From NCBI RefSeq assembly GCF_008704855.1, contig NZ_CP023691.1, positions 2,542,001 through 2,606,000 of the forward strand: DNA of 64,000 nucleotides. Reading direction: 5' to 3'. Positions 1 through 8,285 of this stretch are shown here, piece after piece. Position numbers and translations under genes: made by a program. Positions within the stretch are counted from its first letter, which is position 1; the number at the start of each line of letters is the position of its first letter. The notes under the pieces were generated by a model. The model saw nothing but the letters and a program-made list of their open reading frames with translations. It was not told the origin of the DNA and made no database searches. Source of the DNA: Streptomyces platensis. GTDB taxonomy: Bacteria; Actinomycetota; Actinomycetes; Streptomycetales; Streptomycetaceae.

Positions 1-2
1 TG

Positions 3-1607
3 CCGCCGCTGCTCCCCCAGGTGTGGGGCCTGCGGCTCTTCCCGCGCTCCGGTGGCGCCGACGAACTGGCGCTGGACCAGGCGCTGTCGGCGCTGTCCGG
101 GCCGGGCCGGGCGGCGTTCGTGCTGCGCGATCTGGAGCGGCTGAGCGCACCGGAGACCCGCCGGGTGCTGGAGGCGGCCGGGGTGGCGCACCCCCGGGAG
201 GCGCTGGAGGAGGCGGAGCGGGCCACGACCCCGGCCGGCAGCCGGGACCGGTCGCTGCTGGAGTCGGCGGAGTTCGACCCCTGTGCGCTTCAGGCCAGGC
301 CGACGGATCTGATCCGGCGGCGGCAGCACGGCCGGGCGGTGCTGGCGGCGGGCGCGGCCCTGCTGGTCTGCGGCGCGCTGCTGGGGCTGCCGGGCGAGGG
401 CTGGGGCCCGGACGGCGCCGCCGCCCCGCCGTACGCGCGAAACGCCGCGGCCGAGGCGGCCCTGGACCCGGGCAAGCTGGCGGTGTCCTCCGCGACCGCC
501 TGGAAGCACGCGGCCCGGCAGGACTTCACGGCCTGGCCCGCCCGCGGCGACCGGATCCACGACCGGGCGCTGCTGCGGCGGGCGCTGGCCGTATGGGCCA
601 GGCCCGGGGCCGGAGTCCAGGTCTCGGCGACCCCCGGCACCCCGGCCGGTCCGGCGGCCGGTCCGGCCCAGCTGCTGTTCGCGGGGGTGGTGAACCATGC
701 CGTGGTGGTGCTCTTGCACGACGGGCTGCGGGTGGTGCGCTATGCGGAGGCGGCGGACGGCGAGGGGCAGAGCGACGGCACCGGCGCGGCGCTGGACTTC
801 GCGCGTACGGACGGTGCGGCGGCGGCTTCGGCGACCGCGCTGGTGGTGAGCCGCACCCAGGGCAATGTGCGCTTCCTGACCGCCCCTTGGGTGAAGTCGG
901 CGCGGCTGGTCGATCTGGTCAAGCCGGAGGCGGTGGACCAGCAGGTGACGGTCGGCGCGGGCGGAGTGACCGATCCGGTGCCCACGGCGCAGCCCACCGC
1001 GCAGTGCACGACCTGGCCGGCACTGCGGATGGGCGGCCGGCTGCTGACCGACCTCGGTGAACTGGCCCCCGCCCGCCTGACGTACGGCAGCCCGCGCAAG
1101 CCGGGCGACGTGACCTCCCCGAAGGCCCGGAGGGCATGGGCACGCACGGCCTGCCAGCTGGCCGTGGCCCGCGGCCAGGGCGTCCGCACCGTCAACACCT
1201 GGGAGTTCGCCCGGCAGCCGCTGCCCGGCGGCGCCGGTACCGCGGCCTGGCTGTGCACCCGCGCCGAAACCTGGCGCGGCCCGGGCAGCCGCACGATGGC
1301 GCAGATCCAGCCCCCCACACCGCACGGAAAGCCGTACACCCCGGGCACCATCGCGGCACGCGCCGAGGGCGGCACCGCCTGCGGCCCCCGCGCCCCCCGC
1401 GCCCTGGCCGGCGTCCTCTGGAAGGCCGCCGACAAACGCTGGTGGCTGCTCGCCGCGGGCAGCCCCCAGATCACCTCGGTCAGGGCAACCGGCGGCATCT
1501 CCGGCCAGTCGACCGGCCGCCTGCTGGCCCTCCCGGCAAAGGCGGGCGACAGGGCAGAACTGACCGGGCGGCTGGCGGACGGTGGGCGGGTGGGGGCGAT
1601 CGGCTAG
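3..1607 (+). CDS. Membrane protein with sigma-region-4-like N-terminus (5' partial)
   Basis: The reading frame is open from the window edge, so the true start lies upstream. The first part (about residues 15-75 of the visible protein) is helical and resembles the region 4 helix-turn-helix of sigma factors. One hydrophobic segment follows (about residues 105-125), then roughly 400 residues that would lie outside the membrane. The outer part has no motif I recognise. This layout suggests a membrane-anchored sensor or regulatory protein, but that is inference. It ends in TAG and the next gene is convergent after about 35 bp. Confidence 0.6.
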   Translation, partial: PPLLPQVWGLRLFPRSGGADELALDQALSALSGPGRAAFVLRDLERLSAPETRRVLEAAGVAHPREALEEAERATTPAGSRDRSLLESAEFDPCALQARPTDLIRRRQHGRAVLAAGAALLVCGALLGLPGEGWGPDGAAAPPYARNAAAEAALDPGKLAVSSATAWKHAARQDFTAWPARGDRIHDRALLRRALAVWARPGAGVQVSATPGTPAGPAAGPAQLLFAGVVNHAVVVLLHDGLRVVRYAEAADGEGQSDGTGAALDFARTDGAAAASATALVVSRTQGNVRFLTAPWVKSARLVDLVKPEAVDQQVTVGAGGVTDPVPTAQPTAQCTTWPALRMGGRLLTDLGELAPARLTYGSPRKPGDVTSPKARRAWARTACQLAVARGQGVRTVNTWEFARQPLPGGAGTAAWLCTRAETWRGPGSRTMAQIQPPTPHGKPYTPGTIAARAEGGTACGPRAPRALAGVLWKAADKRWWLLAAGSPQITSVRATGGISGQSTGRLLALPAKAGDRAELTGRLADGGRVGAIG

Positions 1608-1640
1608 CGCCCGGCCCGACGGGCCCGGGTCCGACAGGGC

Positions 1641-2063
1641 CTAGGGAAGCCCGCGTTCCGCCCGCCGGGGCGAGGGCCGGGCCGCCACCGCTCGCTCGTC
1701 GGCGGCCGCCAGCCAGAAGTAGAGCGGCGGCAGGGCGAGTTCGAGGGCCGTCAGGGCGAGTTGGAACGACTGGGGCGGTCCGTGGACGGCCAGTGACAGC
1801 AGTCGGCCGAGGCCGCCGAGCAGGAAGATGCCGGCCAGCAGGCGCACTGCCGTGGCCGGGATCGGCGAGCGCCGGGCCGTCCGGATCCAGGCGAGGCCGT
1901 AGCCGAGGAAGACCGCCCCGTAGAAGCGCTCCCGGCTGTCGACGGTGGCACCCGCGGTGCCCTCCCCCGGTACGGAGTCGACGCCGAAGGCGAAGTGGAA
2001 GGCGCCGATCGCCACACAGGCGGCCCCCATCGCCAGCGCCAGCCACTTGAGAAGTCCGGCCAT
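1641..2063 (-). CDS. DUF4345-like small integral membrane protein
   Basis: About 140 residues with four hydrophobic segments and the pattern GVDSVPG...RFYGAVFLGYG, which is typical of DUF4345 membrane proteins. Function in this family is unknown. The start at 2063 is preferred over an upstream in-frame ATG because it gives a compact N-terminal membrane helix and leaves space for a divergent promoter. The TetR gene at 2172 is transcribed away from it, a common arrangement in which the regulator controls both itself and the membrane protein. Confidence 0.65.
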   Translation of the reverse strand: MAGLLKWLALAMGAACVAIGAFHFAFGVDSVPGEGTAGATVDSRERFYGAVFLGYGLAWIRTARRSPIPATAVRLLAGIFLLGGLGRLLSLAVHGPPQSFQLALTALELALPPLYFWLAAADERAVAARPSPRRAERGLP

Positions 2064-2171
2064 GCCCCGGCCACCCTTTCCCGCGTCCCCAGATGCCCCT
2101 GGTAGACGCCTGTCCACTAACGAGGGGAACGTACGGCCGGTAGTAGACAGGTGTCAAGTAACCTCGGGGCC

Positions 2172-2807
2172 ATGACCACACGCCGCCGACTCGACCCCGC
2201 CGAGCGCCGTAGCCAGCTGCTCGACACCGGAGCGCAGCTCTTCGCGGCGAAGCCGTACGACGAGGTGTTCATGGAGGAGGTCGCCGAACGGGCGGGCGTC
2301 TCCCGCGCCCTGCTGTACCGCTACTTCCCGAACAAGCGCGACCTGTTCGCCGCGGTCTACCAGCAGGCCGCCGACCGGCTGCTGACCCGTACGGAACTCG
2401 ATCCGGCCCGCCCCGTGCATGAGCAGCTGCGCGCCGGACTCGACGCCCATATCGACTACTTCGCCGCCAACCGCCACACCGTGCTCGCGGCGAACCGGGT
2501 ACTCGCCAACGACCCGGTAATCCAGACCGTCATCACCGACGAGCTGACCGAGCTGCGCCGGCGGCTGCTCGACTCCACCGGCCTCGGCGCCGGACCCGGC
2601 GAGCTGGTGCCGGCGGCCCTGATGAGCTGGCTGGTGTTCGTCCGCGCGCTCTGCGTGGAATGGCTGACGCATCAGGCCTTCAGCCGCACCGAGTTGCGCG
2701 AGATGTGCGTCGGCGCGCTCCTGGGAGCGCTGCGCCCGGTGATGGATCTCGACCGGCTGCTCACCGGCGAGGAGGAGCTCCCCGCGGACCCGCAGGCGGC
2801 ACCCTGA
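2172..2807 (+). CDS. TetR/AcrR family transcriptional regulator
   Basis: About 211 residues. The N-terminal DNA-binding domain has the TetR signature VAERAGVSRALLYRYFPNK (about residues 35-53), followed by an all-helical ligand-binding domain. Start chosen at the ATG at 2172 because the residues before it (MSSNLGA) are not family-like. The 108-bp gap to the divergent DUF4345 gene contains related copies of a CCTGTC/GACAGG element near 2110 and 2146 that could be an operator. The following hydrolase gene is on the same strand after 53 bp, so it may be a second target. Confidence 0.8.
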   Translation: MTTRRRLDPAERRSQLLDTGAQLFAAKPYDEVFMEEVAERAGVSRALLYRYFPNKRDLFAAVYQQAADRLLTRTELDPARPVHEQLRAGLDAHIDYFAANRHTVLAANRVLANDPVIQTVITDELTELRRRLLDSTGLGAGPGELVPAALMSWLVFVRALCVEWLTHQAFSRTELREMCVGALLGALRPVMDLDRLLTGEEELPADPQAAP

Positions 2808-2860
2808 CCTTTCCCCGCCCGAGGGGTACCGGCATTCCTTACCCCCAGTACATTGACGCC

Positions 2861-3775
2861 ATGTCTAATACGGCCCCGTTGCGGCCCCAGCCGGCCGCGT
2901 CCGAGCACCCCCCGCTGAAGGCCCGCAACGTCGCCTTCGACTGGGCGGACACCCCGTTGCACTGGATACCGGGCGATCCGTTCAGCACCCACACCATCAA
3001 TGTGCTGCATCTGCTGCTGCCGGCCGGCGAACGCTGGTTCGTGCACGTCTACAAGCAGGTGCTGCCGCACATCCGCGACCCCCGGCTGCGGGCGGATGTG
3101 ATCGGGTTCATCGGCCAGGAGGCGATGCACTCGCAGGCACACCACGAGGTGCTGCCGCACCTCAAGGCGCAGGGCCTGGACCCGGCCCCGTACACCGCAC
3201 AGGTCGACTGGCTCTTCGAGAAGCTGCTCGGCGACCGCACCCTGCCGCCGGGCCGCCCCCGGCGGTGGTGGCTGCTGGAGCGGGTCGCGCTGATCGCCGC
3301 CATCGAGCACTACACCGCGTTCCTGGGCGACTGGGTGCTCAACGCCCGCGCCCTGGACGCGCGGGGCGCCGATCCGACGATGCTGGATCTGCTGCGCTGG
3401 CACGGCGCGGAGGAGGTCGAGCACCGCTCGGTGGCCTTCGATCTCTTCGTCCACCTGGACGGCGGCTACCGGCGCCGGGTCCGCACCTGGGCCACGGCCT
3501 TCACCGCCCTGGTCTTCCTGTGGCAGCGCGGCACCCGCTTCTTCCTGGCGAACGACCCGTCGCCGGACGGCGGACAGGCGAGCTTCCGGGAGTTCGTCCG
3601 CGCCGGGCGGCGGGGCGTGCTGCCGACGACCGGGGCCATGGCCCGCTCCATCCCGCAGTACCTGAGTCGCACCTACCACCCCTCCCACTACGGCAGCACC
3701 GAGCAGGCCATGGCCTATCTGGCCGCCTCCCCCGCCGCGACCGCCGCCGAGGCCCGTACCGCCGGAGGTGCCTGA
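2861..3775 (+). CDS. Metal-dependent hydrolase family protein (PF10118-like)
   Basis: About 304 residues. Conserved acidic/histidine motifs suggest a helical di-metal fold: GQEAMHSQAHH (about residues 85-95), a helix with ERVALIAAIEHYTA, and WHGAEEVEHRSVAFD (about 180-195). This matches the family annotated as predicted metal-dependent hydrolases, which resembles ferritin-like proteins. The exact substrate is unknown. It is followed after one base by a ferredoxin-reductase gene (TGAGATG junction), so the two are probably one transcript, and a redox partnership is likely. A TetR gene flanks the pair on each side. Confidence 0.7.
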   Translation: MSNTAPLRPQPAASEHPPLKARNVAFDWADTPLHWIPGDPFSTHTINVLHLLLPAGERWFVHVYKQVLPHIRDPRLRADVIGFIGQEAMHSQAHHEVLPHLKAQGLDPAPYTAQVDWLFEKLLGDRTLPPGRPRRWWLLERVALIAAIEHYTAFLGDWVLNARALDARGADPTMLDLLRWHGAEEVEHRSVAFDLFVHLDGGYRRRVRTWATAFTALVFLWQRGTRFFLANDPSPDGGQASFREFVRAGRRGVLPTTGAMARSIPQYLSRTYHPSHYGSTEQAMAYLAASPAATAAEARTAGGA

Positions 3776-3776
3776 G

Positions 3777-4861
3777 ATGCCCCGGGTCCGCACCGTCGTG
3801 CTGGTCGCCGCGGGTGCACTGGCCGCCCGGCGGGCGCTGCGCCGCCGGATCCAGGCCTCCCCCCTGTGGCCGCTGCCCGCACTGGAGCACCCGGTCTCCG
3901 GGCAGGGCCACACCGTGTCCGGGACACGGCAGTTGCGGGTGGTGGAGCGTACGGAGGAGGCCGAGGGCGTGGTCCGGCTGCGCCTGGCGGGCGAGGGGCT
4001 GCCGGCCTGGGAGCCCGGGGCGCACCTCGATCTGGTGCTGCCCTCGGGGCCGTACGCCAGTACTCCCTGTGCGGTGACCCCGCGACGCCCGGTTCGTACA
4101 CCATCGCCGCCCGGCTGATCGAGGACGGCCGCGGCGGCTCACGCGAGGTGCACGAGCGGCTGCACGAGGGGACGCTCGTCGGCGTCCGCGGCCCCCGCAA
4201 CCGCTTCCCCCTCCGGGACGGCCCCGCCTACCTCTTCCTCGCGGGCGGCATCGGCATCACCCCGCTCCTGCCGATGGTGCGGCAGGCCGAGCGGGCCGGG
4301 GTGCCGTGGCGGCTGCTGTACTGCGGGCGGTCGCGCGCCTCGATGCCGTTCCTGGCGGAACTCCGGCAGCTGGCGGGCCCCGGCGACGGCCGGCTGACGG
4401 TGGTCGCCGAAGACGAGGACGGGCGCCCCGATCTGGCGGCGGTACTCGCCGCTGCGCCACCGGGGGCGGCCGTCTACTGCTGTGGCCCCGAGCCCCTGAT
4501 GGACGCCGTCGCGGCACTCCTGCCCGCGGTGACCGAGGGACTGACCCTGCACACCGAGCGGTTCACGGCGGCCACCCCCGCCCCGGCCGCCGGGAACGCG
4601 CCGTTCGACGTCGAGCTGCGCCGCACCGGCCGTACGGTCACGGTGCCCGCGGACAGCAGTGTGCTGCGGGCCCTCCGCGACCAGGCACTGCCCGATCTGC
4701 CGTACTCCTGCGAGCGGGGATTCTGCGGCACCTGCCAACAGCGGGTGCTGTCCGGAGAGGTGGACCACCGCGATGACCTGCTGACGGACGCCGAACGCGC
4801 GGACTCCCTGCTGATCTGCGTCTCCCGGGCGCGCGGTGGACGTCTTGTGCTCGATCTGTGA
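3777..4861 (+). pseudogene. Frameshifted PDR-type flavin reductase with C-terminal [2Fe-2S] ferredoxin domain
   Basis: The gene starts at ATG 3777 with GGAGG eight bases upstream. It reads through a short N-terminal helix and the FAD/FMN-binding beginning (WEPGAHLDLVLPSG). The conserved continuation VRQYSLCGDP is present only in the next reading frame. The shift maps to the GGGG run at 4046-4049, and one extra base there would restore a single protein of about 361 residues. The remainder is intact: GGIGITPLLPM (NAD-binding), YCCGPEPLMD, and the plant-type ferredoxin motif CERGFCGTCQ near the C-terminus. Either a real single-base loss or a homopolymer sequencing error explains this. It would pair with the preceding hydrolase. 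Confidence 0.75.
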
Positions 4862-4908
4862 TGAGACCGGCGATTCCGCGCCGCGCCCCAGGTCGTTAGG
4901 GTGGCCGC

Positions 4909-5595
4909 ATGACGACCGGGACACGGCGAAGAATGGGCGTCGAGGAGCGGCGTGAGCAGCTGATCGCTGTCGCGCTCGATCTCTTCAGCCACCGTTCCCC
5001 GGAGGATGTGTCGATCGACGAGGTCGCCGAGGCGGCCGGTATCTCCCGGCCGCTCGTCTACCACTACTTCCCCGGCAAACAGCAGCTGTACGAGGCCGCG
5101 CTGCGCCGGGCCGCCGAGGAGCTCACCGCCCGGTTCGTGGAGCCGCACGCAGGCCCGCTCGGCGCCCGGCTGTTGCGGGTCATGGAGCGCTTCTTCGACT
5201 TCGTGGCCGAGCACGGCCCCGGCTTCTCGGCCCTGATGCGCGGCGGCCCGGCGATCGGCTCCACCCGCACCGGCGCGATGATCGACGGCGTCCGCCAGGC
5301 CGCCTACGAGCAGATCCTGGCCCACCTCGGCATCCCCGACCCCGCCCCACGGCTGGAGTTGGTGGTCCGCTCCTGGGTCTCCCTCGCCGAGACCACCGCA
5401 CTCCTGTGGCTGGACGGCCGCCGCGTACCGCGCGCCGAGCTGGAACGCCAGCTCGTCCACGATTTCGCTGCGCTGGCGGCGGTGAGTGCGGCGTATGACG
5501 GCCAGATGGCCGTCGTGGTCCGCCGCGTGTTGGCCGATGAGCCGGAGGACGGGATGTTCGCGGATCTTGTGGCTCGGCTGGGGCGCATCGCTTAG
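4909..5595 (+). CDS. TetR/AcrR family transcriptional regulator
   Basis: 228 residues with a TetR helix-turn-helix (EVAEAAGISRPLVYHYFPGK, about residues 42-61) and a C-terminal helical domain that ends in a region typical of TetR_C. It starts 47 bp after the reductase and on the same strand, so it probably regulates the hydrolase/reductase pair and itself. No operator is clear. Confidence 0.8.
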   Translation: MTTGTRRRMGVEERREQLIAVALDLFSHRSPEDVSIDEVAEAAGISRPLVYHYFPGKQQLYEAALRRAAEELTARFVEPHAGPLGARLLRVMERFFDFVAEHGPGFSALMRGGPAIGSTRTGAMIDGVRQAAYEQILAHLGIPDPAPRLELVVRSWVSLAETTALLWLDGRRVPRAELERQLVHDFAALAAVSAAYDGQMAVVVRRVLADEPEDGMFADLVARLGRIA

Positions 5596-5659
5596 GCTTC
5601 CCACGTTTTCGGCTTTCCCGCCGTGGGGGTTGCTCGCCGTTTGTGGCCCGCTCCGCGGT

Positions 5660-5800
5660 GCCCCCGCCGTTGCGCCTGCGGCGGGCCGGGTGGGTGTCGG
5701 GTGCGGTGACGGGCCTCCGGGGCAGGGTGTCCGGACTGCTTCGCTTTACGTCCGGACACCCTGCCCCTCCGGCCCGTCCCCTCCCGTTGGGGGAGTGAGT
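5660..5800 (+). repeat. Hairpin repeat element, copy A
   Basis: Central perfect 18-bp stem (5719-5736 with 5750-5767) closing a 13-nt loop TGCTTCGCTTTAC (5737-5749). An outer 7-bp pairing (5709-5715 with 5771-5777) flanks it. Sides carry GTTGCGCCTGCGG on the left and CCTCCCGTTGGGG on the right. Copy B (5896-6050) shows the same order in the opposite orientation. No gene is visible between the TetR gene and the acetyltransferase remnant other than these repeats. Confidence 0.8.
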
Positions 5801-5895
5801 GACGGTGGGTGGGGGCTGGCCACGCGTAGCCAGTTCACTGCGACCGACAAGGTGCACCGGACCACCTACGGGCACCCCCACCGGCCTTCTTTCCC

Positions 5896-6050
5896 CACCC
5901 CCCAACGGGAGGGGACGGGCCGGAGGGGCCGGTGTGTGGGACGTAAAGCGAAGCAGTCCCACACACCGGCACCGGAGGTCCGTCACCGCACCCCGATAGC
6001 CCCGCGCAGCGGACCCGCCCGCCGCCAGGCGCAACGGCGGGAGGCAAGAT
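5896..6050 (-). repeat. Hairpin repeat element, copy B (inverted)
   Basis: Inverted copy of the element at 5660-5800. It has a perfect 15-bp stem (5928-5942 with 5956-5970) around the exact reverse complement of the same 13-nt loop (5943-5955). The stem sequence differs from copy A but stays fully paired, so the changes are compensatory. The flanks CCCAACGGGAGGGGACGGGCC and AGGCGCAACGGCGG match those of copy A in reverse. Confidence 0.8.
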
Positions 6051-6057
6051 CACCCCC

Positions 6058-6352
6058 ATGAACGAGATCACCTTCAGGCTCGCCACCGCCGGCACCGGCA
6101 CCGGCTCCCATGGCGACGACGACCTCACGGCCCTGGTCGAGCTGTACGACAGGGCAGCCCGCTGGATAGGACGAGCCCGCGTGGGGGCCGCAGCCGCCGG
6201 AGGCGGGCTATGTGCACCGGCTGATGGTGGATCGTCGGCTGCGCACCTATTACGAGGGCGCCGGTTACGCCGTCGCCGGGGAGCGCTCCAAGAAGGGCAA
6301 CGGCGGCAGCCGGTACGGCGTCACCCTGCTGGAAAAGCGGCTGGGCGCCTGA
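6058..6352 (+). pseudogene. Decayed GNAT N-acetyltransferase
   Basis: The ATG at 6058 begins a plausible acetyltransferase N-terminus (LVELYDRAARWI). The frame then changes and a large internal part is missing. Frame 2 continues with DEPAWGPQPPEAGYVHRLMVDRR, then jumps directly to a typical C-terminus, YYEGAGYAVAGER...YGVTLLEKRLGA, ending in TGA at 6350-6352. The acetyl-CoA-binding loop (usually R/QxxGxG/A) is absent. A combination of deletion and frameshift therefore inactivated it. Confidence 0.75.
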
Positions 6353-6361
6353 GGCGCCCCA

Positions 6362-6505
6362 AGGCGGCGGGACAAGCAGCGCAACGTGGTGGAACGCTGC
6401 TTCAACCGGTTGAAGCAATGGCGCGGCATCGCCACCCGCTACGACAAGACCGCCGAGTCCTACCGAGCAGCCGTCACCCTCGCTTCGCTCCAGATGTGGG
6501 CGTGA
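6362..6505 (+). pseudogene. IS5-family transposase C-terminal remnant
   Basis: Only the last 47 codons remain, reading RRRDKQRNVVERCFNRLKQW, then WRGIATRYDKTAESYRAAV and ending WA-stop. The NVVERCFNRLKQWRG motif contains the catalytic-domain C-terminal glutamate region of IS5-type DDE transposases. The upstream part of the insertion sequence is gone, with the acetyltransferase tail abutting it directly. The sequence right after the stop could be the eroded right terminal repeat. It is a scar of a past insertion and deletion. Confidence 0.8.
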
Positions 6506-6559
6506 CAGTTGAGGTCAACTCCTAGATCCTTGAGCCCGATCCGATATGTGGAGGGAAGA

Positions 6560-7222
6560 GTGGCTGAGTCCCGGGGCAATGCTGCCCGGCCCGGGCCGCT
6601 GCCCAGCGGCCGGCACCACCTCAGCCGTGAGCAGGTGGTGACGTCGCAGCGGCTGCGCATGCTGACCGCCACCGCCGAGGCGATGAAGGACAAGGGGTAC
6701 GTGGGGACCTCGGTTGCCGAGATCATCCGGCGCGCCGGGGTGTCGCGGGAGACGTTCTACCAGCAGTTCCGTTCCAAGGAGGACTGCTTCGTCCAGGCCC
6801 TGGACGCGGCCACGAAGCAGCTGGCGGGCCTGCTGGAGGCCGCTCGGCAGTCGGCGGCCGGCTCTCCGGAGGCAACCCGGCCGGCGCCCCCGGAGGAAAC
6901 CTTCCGCCGACTGCTGCACTTCTATCTGCGGACCCTCACCGAACAGTCCGCCTTTGCCCGGCTGTTCCTCGTCGAGGTGTACGCCGCCGGGCCCGAGGCG
7001 ATGGCCATCCGCATGGAGTGGCAACGATGGTTTGCCGACGCCATCGCTGAGATCTTCCACGTGGGGGACGAGGGCGGTGCGGACGAGCGGAGCTTCGGCT
7101 GCGAAGCCCTGGTCGCGGCCGCCGCGCAGCTGGTGACGGCGCACCTGGTCGCGGACGACCTGACGGGCCTGCGCAGACTGGAGGATCCGCTCGTCCGGCT
7201 TGCGGTACGGCTCCTTGGCTGA
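6560..7222 (+). CDS. TetR/AcrR family transcriptional regulator
   Basis: About 220 residues. The helix-turn-helix reads VAEIIRRAGVSRETFYQQF with the following RSKEDCF, typical of TetR proteins. The start is taken as GTG 6560, which has GGAGGGA just upstream at about 6549-6555; an in-frame ATG further upstream lies inside the transposase scar. A helical C-terminal domain follows. It is convergent with the esterase gene, so its target is not evident from position. Confidence 0.75.
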   Translation: MAESRGNAARPGPLPSGRHHLSREQVVTSQRLRMLTATAEAMKDKGYVGTSVAEIIRRAGVSRETFYQQFRSKEDCFVQALDAATKQLAGLLEAARQSAAGSPEATRPAPPEETFRRLLHFYLRTLTEQSAFARLFLVEVYAAGPEAMAIRMEWQRWFADAIAEIFHVGDEGGADERSFGCEALVAAAAQLVTAHLVADDLTGLRRLEDPLVRLAVRLLG

Positions 7223-7230
7223 ACGGCCCC

Positions 7231-8139
7231 CTAGGGGAGCCAGGGGAAGCGCGCCAGTTGACCCTGTAGGCCGGCGGGCAGCAGCGGCCGGAGCATCGTG
7301 CGGTAACCGGCTACCTGGTGCCGGGCCGCGGTGCGGTCGCTGTGGAACAGTTCGTTGGGCGTCTTGCCCGGGATCTGTAGCCCGGGGCCGCAGAGCGGGA
7401 CCTTCGGCGCCTGACGGTGGAGCTGGTCGCCGCCGCCCGAGACGGCGTGCGGATCGATGTCGTAACCGTGGTCGCCGGTGAAGTAGCCGACCACGCCGTT
7501 GGCGAAGCACGCCAGGTTCGTGATCAGGTTCTCGGAGTGGCAGATGCCGTCGTTGGTGTTGCAGATCTCCTTGACCGTCAGGTCGCCGAAGCCGCGCGGC
7601 CCCTTCATGGTCATGCCCGGCAGGATCGTCGGCAGGTTCGTTTCGATGCCGCCCGGGCCGCCGTCCACACCGGGCCGCCGGGGATCGCCGTAGAGCACGC
7701 CGTTGATCTGGTCGTGCGGGACGGCGTCGCTGCTGGCGAGGGCGGCCAGCTCATCGCCGGCGACGATCGCGCCCTGCGAGTAGCCGGCGATGGTCACGTG
7801 ACTGGCGGAGCATGCGCCGTGGAAGGTCTTCACCGCCGCGTCGAGCGTGGCGATGCCCTCGGCCACGGAGTCGTCCAGCGTCTTGGGGTCGCCGGGGTAG
7901 GGAGCGATGGACGCCGAGTAGTGGATTTTGGTGAACGAAACCCCTTCGGGGAGCGCGGCGTTGCTGCGGTCGTAGACCGTGGCATCGCCATCGAGGTGAC
8001 CCCCGACCTCGAAGATCATCGTGTTCGGGCAGTCGGCCCGGGTCCGCGCCTGCGGGGCGGCCGCGACGGCTTGCGGTGAGCTCAGCCCCAGGACGGGCAG
8101 CGCGACAAGTATCGCGAGTAACGACCGGGTCCTTCGCAT
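7231..8139 (-). CDS. Secreted PE-PPE/cutinase-like serine esterase
   Basis: About 302 residues. It begins with a Sec signal peptide (MRRTRSLLAILVALPVLGLS, cleavage probably near the AVAAAP stretch). The alpha/beta-hydrolase nucleophile elbow is GYSQG (about residue 120). Paired cysteines (CNTNDGIC and a late C) and the motif D-H-G-Y-D (about 240) fit cutinase/PE-PPE-type enzymes that have Ser-Asp-His triads. It is predicted to hydrolyse lipid or polyester bonds outside the cell. The start at 8139 is preceded by GAGGTG. The divergent neighbour at 8286 is in fact on the same strand upstream, an AraC regulator about 146 bp away. Confidence 0.75.
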   Translation of the reverse strand: MRRTRSLLAILVALPVLGLSSPQAVAAAPQARTRADCPNTMIFEVGGHLDGDATVYDRSNAALPEGVSFTKIHYSASIAPYPGDPKTLDDSVAEGIATLDAAVKTFHGACSASHVTIAGYSQGAIVAGDELAALASSDAVPHDQINGVLYGDPRRPGVDGGPGGIETNLPTILPGMTMKGPRGFGDLTVKEICNTNDGICHSENLITNLACFANGVVGYFTGDHGYDIDPHAVSGGGDQLHRQAPKVPLCGPGLQIPGKTPNELFHSDRTAARHQVAGYRTMLRPLLPAGLQGQLARFPWLP

Positions 8140-8285
8140 GTGCACCTCGTCTCGAATCGGCTTGGGGGGAACGGGAGTTCCGCCCCAGTGCGACGCCAAA
8201 GGTAGCCTCGAGAGGGGTTCCACGAACAGAGGCGTTCGTGAAAGTCTGGCCGCGACCGGTTCGACCGGAGGGCTGGGGCCGTCAA

